A DNA stretch of 8,875 nucleotides from JARKQH01 sp964631605. GTDB taxonomy: Bacteria > Verrucomicrobiota > Verrucomicrobiia > Limisphaerales > UBA8199. The notes beneath the pieces are model-generated. The model ran no database searches. It had not been told where the DNA came from and saw only the letters and a program-made list of their open reading frames with translations. Both the position numbers and the translations under genes were made by a program. Below are positions 6,557-8,875 of the stretch, piece by piece (positions within the stretch are counted from its first letter, which is position 1; every line of letters begins with the position of its first letter). The stretch spans positions 1 to 8,875 of the forward strand of contig CAZVYG010000130.1 of the NCBI GenBank assembly GCA_964631605.1. Direction: 5' to 3'.

Positions 6557-8596
6557 ATGCAAGTCACCTCGCTCCTCAGTCGAAACGAGCCTGACCCTCA
6601 CGCTGGTCATGACCACGCTCACCATCATCACGAGGGCGAATCCTGCTCGACCTGTGGTCACGACCATGAACACGCGCCGGTCAAACTCTGGCAGACCCTG
6701 GTCGGCATCCTATTCGTCATCAATGCGTTTCTGCTGGACGGCATCTTCAAACAAGGCCATGCCATCGCCAGTGCCAGCGCGATGCTTGGCGCCATCATCC
6801 TCGGCTATCCCATCATTCTCACAGCCGTCAAAGACATCCGCCGCGGCCAGCTCGGCATCAATGAACTTGTGGCCATTGCCGTTCTGGCGGCCTTCGCCTC
6901 CGGCGACTACAAGACCGCCGGCGTGGTGGCCTTCTTCATGTTGTTGGGCGAGATCATTGAAACCCGGACAGCCGAAGGCGCGCGCGCTTCGATCGAATCG
7001 TTGATCAAGCTCACGCCCACCAAAGCCCGACGCATCACCAAGGAAGGGGAGGAAGAAGTTCCCGCCAGCCAGCTTGCCGTTGGCGACATCATCCGCGTTC
7101 GGCCGGGCGACAACGTGGCCGCCGACGGGGTCATTGTGAGCGGCCAGGGCTCTTTCAACCAAGCCACCATCACGGGGGAATCGCTGCCGGTGGACAAGAA
7201 GCCCGGGGACGAAGTGTTCGCCGGAACGCAGAACCTGACAGGGGTGATCGAGATCAAAGTGACCCGGGCGGGGCAGGACACCACGCTTGGCCGGGTGCGC
7301 GAACTGATTCTGGCCGCGGAGAAGACGAAGCTGCCGATCATGAAGATCGTGGACCAGTACATGGGCTTTTACACGCCGCTGGTTCTGGTCATCGCCGCGC
7401 TGGTTTGGGCTTTCACCCGCCGGCTGGACAACGTCATTTCAGTGATCATCTTCAGTTGTCCCTGCGCGTTCATCCTTGCGACGCCGACGGCGATGGTAGC
7501 GGCCCTTTCGGCGGCCGCGCGCCTGGGCATCCTCATCAAGAACGTGGCCGACATCGAATCCGCCGCCAAGATCAACGCGTTTGTTTTCGACAAGACCGGC
7601 ACACTGACCACGGGTGAACTTGCGGTGAACCGCCTGGCGCCGCTGGGCGACACCCCGCCCGCGGAGCTGCTGCGGGTGGCCGCCTCGGCCGAGAAATACA
7701 GCAACCATCCCACCGCCAAGGCGCTGGCCAAACTCGCCGCCGAGGCGGGGGTGCCTTTGGTCGAACCGACTGATTTTTCGGAAACGGCGGGGCGGGGCAT
7801 CAAGGCGCGGGTAAATGGGGCGTTGATTCTGGTGGGCCGCGCGCAATGGCTGGTTGACAACGGCGTGAAGGAGGATTTTCTGAAGTCGGTGGACCTCAAC
7901 GAGACCGAGGGCTGGAGCCTGATTTTTGTTGCCCGCGACGGCCGGTGCATCGGGTGGGTGGGGCTGCAGGACCAAACGCGGCCCGAGGCCCGGGAATCGC
8001 TGGTTGAACTCAAGCATAGCGGCGTGCGCCGGGTGGCGATGATTTCCGGCGACCGCCAGCCGGTGGCCAGCCGGGTGGCGCGGGAGATCGGGTGTGAAGA
8101 AGCCAAAGGCGAATGCCTGCCCCAGACCAAAGTGGACTTTGTGCGTTCGGTCAAGGCCAAGGGCTACAAGGTTGCGGTGGTTGGGGACGGGGTGAACGAC
8201 GCGCCGGCTTTGGCGGCGGGGGATATTGGGATTGCCATGGGGGCGGCGGGCAGCGAAGTGGCCATCCACAGCGCCACCATTGCCCTGATGAACAACGACC
8301 TGCGCCGCCTGCCGTTCCTGGTGCAGCTCTCGCGCAGCACCCGCACGGTGATCAACCAAAATTTCCTCTTCGGCATCGCGTTCATTATTGGCGGCATGAC
8401 CCTTTCGGCCATGAGCTATGTGCCGCCGGTTCTGGCCGCGGTGATGCACACCGCCGGGTCCCTGATTGTGGTCTTCAACAGCGCCCGCCTGGTTCGCAAG
8501 GGCGAGGAACTCGAGCATTACCAGCCGGAGCCGGCCGCGCCCGCGCCCCGGCAGCCCGCGGCTCCGACGCCGACGCCGCAGTTGGCCGCCGCCTGA
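6557..8596 (+). CDS. Heavy-metal-translocating P1B-type ATPase with His/Cys-rich N-terminus, metal uncertain
   Basis: This inner-membrane pump uses ATP to move transition-metal ions, most likely outward. It has 679 residues. There is no HMA domain; instead residues 15-42 are rich in His with a CSTC pair (HAGHDHAHHHH...CGHDHEH), a likely metal-binding tail. Eight membrane segments are visible, four before the actuator domain. Signature motifs: TGES (206-209), CPC in TM6 (301-303), the phosphorylated Asp345 in DKTGT, the P1B-specific His384-Pro in the nucleotide domain, and GDGVNDAP (543-550). Ion-pathway residues are unusual: TM7 reads NQNFLFGIAF with no lysine, and TM8 has His631 (MHTAGS) where Zn/Cd pumps such as ZntA have Asp. 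This most resembles the mycobacterial CtpC type (Mn or Zn), as I remember it, so Zn, Mn or Co are possible and Cu less likely. In the hinge after GIAMG, AIHSATIAL replaces the usual AxEAADxAL. The C-terminal 25 residues are Pro/Ala-rich. It starts 23 bases after the SPFH genes. Confidence 0.93.
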   Translation: MQVTSLLSRNEPDPHAGHDHAHHHHEGESCSTCGHDHEHAPVKLWQTLVGILFVINAFLLDGIFKQGHAIASASAMLGAIILGYPIILTAVKDIRRGQLGINELVAIAVLAAFASGDYKTAGVVAFFMLLGEIIETRTAEGARASIESLIKLTPTKARRITKEGEEEVPASQLAVGDIIRVRPGDNVAADGVIVSGQGSFNQATITGESLPVDKKPGDEVFAGTQNLTGVIEIKVTRAGQDTTLGRVRELILAAEKTKLPIMKIVDQYMGFYTPLVLVIAALVWAFTRRLDNVISVIIFSCPCAFILATPTAMVAALSAAARLGILIKNVADIESAAKINAFVFDKTGTLTTGELAVNRLAPLGDTPPAELLRVAASAEKYSNHPTAKALAKLAAEAGVPLVEPTDFSETAGRGIKARVNGALILVGRAQWLVDNGVKEDFLKSVDLNETEGWSLIFVARDGRCIGWVGLQDQTRPEARESLVELKHSGVRRVAMISGDRQPVASRVAREIGCEEAKGECLPQTKVDFVRSVKAKGYKVAVVGDGVNDAPALAAGDIGIAMGAAGSEVAIHSATIALMNNDLRRLPFLVQLSRSTRTVINQNFLFGIAFIIGGMTLSAMSYVPPVLAAVMHTAGSLIVVFNSARLVRKGEELEHYQPEPAAPAPRQPAAPTPTPQLAAA

Positions 8597-8714
8597 GCGG
8601 GGCCTTCGGGGCCGAAACACCGATGGTAATTCGCACAGACCAACCCAAGAAACTCCCCAGCCCGGGCGGCTTGTCTGCCGCTGTGGAGCGCAGGAAACGC
8701 CTTAAGCCAAGCAT

Positions 8715-8875
8715 ATGAGTCTCGCCGAACTGGCCGCAACTCCCCAAACCCGCACCGCGCCGTCCAACAGCGAGGTCGTCGTGTCGGTCCGCGGGTTGAC
8801 CAAGGTGTTCAAGGATTTCTGGGGCCGGCCCAAGGCGCGGGCGGTGGACAACGTGGATTTCGAGGTGCGGCGGGG
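8715..8875 (+). CDS. ABC transporter ATP-binding protein, N-terminal fragment
   Basis: Only 53 complete codons are inside the window; the gene runs off the right edge. After about 20 non-conserved residues it reads VVVSVRGLTKVFKDFWG and AVDNVDFEVRRG, the standard first beta strands of an ABC ATPase, directly before where the Walker A loop would come. The insert DFWGRPKARAV between strands is typical of ATPases paired with ABC-2-type export permeases (NatA/CcmA-like), as remembered from related genomes. The Walker A, signature and Walker B motifs are not visible, so activity and partner cannot be confirmed. The 118-base gap after the ATPase gene (8597-8714) holds no gene and no T-tailed terminator, so read-through from the upstream operon is likely. 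No clear ribosome-binding site precedes the ATG. Confidence 0.85.
   Translation, partial: MSLAELAATPQTRTAPSNSEVVVSVRGLTKVFKDFWGRPKARAVDNVDFEVRR

Noticed and set aside
8601..8613. Hairpin-like GGCC-TTCGG-GGCC after the P-type ATPase, as a terminator
   Set aside because: The stem is only 4 pairs, and no T-run follows, so termination is not supported.
7439..8620. 393-codon minus-strand open frame opposite the P-type ATPase
   Set aside because: It is antisense to intact catalytic motifs of the ATPase, and its product is Arg/His/Gly-rich without a domain.
8597..8714. Possible small gene between the ATPase and the ABC gene
   Set aside because: No open frame begins and ends there with a usable start signal; overlapping frames are continuations of shadows from the ATPase gene.

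Overview
The window is a gene-dense, GC-rich bacterial chromosomal segment holding two divergent transcription units around a 658-base intergenic region (1944-2601). No rRNA, tRNA, CRISPR array, transposase or integrase is visible. The gene order suggests a member of the PVC group, most likely Verrucomicrobiota (Pedosphaera/Limisphaera-like): two HflK-like and one HflC-like SPFH genes in a row (one with an extra multi-pass membrane part), followed by a CPC-type metal P-type ATPase and an ABC-2-type ATPase. Most starts also lack a convincing Shine-Dalgarno sequence. This assignment rests on remembered family features, not on a search.

Left arm, minus strand (1-1943): a two-gene RND efflux operon. 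A periplasmic adaptor lipoprotein (AcrA/MexA type) is followed after 6 bases by an AcrB/MexB-type HAE1 pump, of which only the first 225 residues are inside the window.

Middle (1944-2601): a divergent regulatory region with no convincing gene. It holds several inverted repeats: a 38-base bipartite hairpin at 2313-2350, a perfect 12-base palindrome at 2463-2474, and a GGCGCC double palindrome at 2014-2026. There is one weak sigma-70-like promoter candidate facing right.

Right arm, plus strand (2602-8875): five closely spaced co-directional genes. They are a 625-residue SPFH protein with about seven membrane segments (HflK-like), an HflC-like SPFH protein, a second HflK-like SPFH protein, a metal-transporting P1B-type ATPase with a His/Cys-rich tail instead of an HMA domain, and the first 54 codons of an ABC transporter ATPase. 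In well-studied bacteria HflK and HflC form a cage around the membrane protease FtsH. Three SPFH subunits together with a metal pump and an ABC transporter suggest a membrane-microdomain or membrane-quality-control module linked to metal or envelope stress; that functional link is inference. The most distinctive points are the three-subunit SPFH set, the fused membrane domain of the first subunit, and the ATPase's unusual ion-pathway residues (His631 in TM8, no TM7 lysine), which look unlike classical Zn/Cd or Cu pumps.
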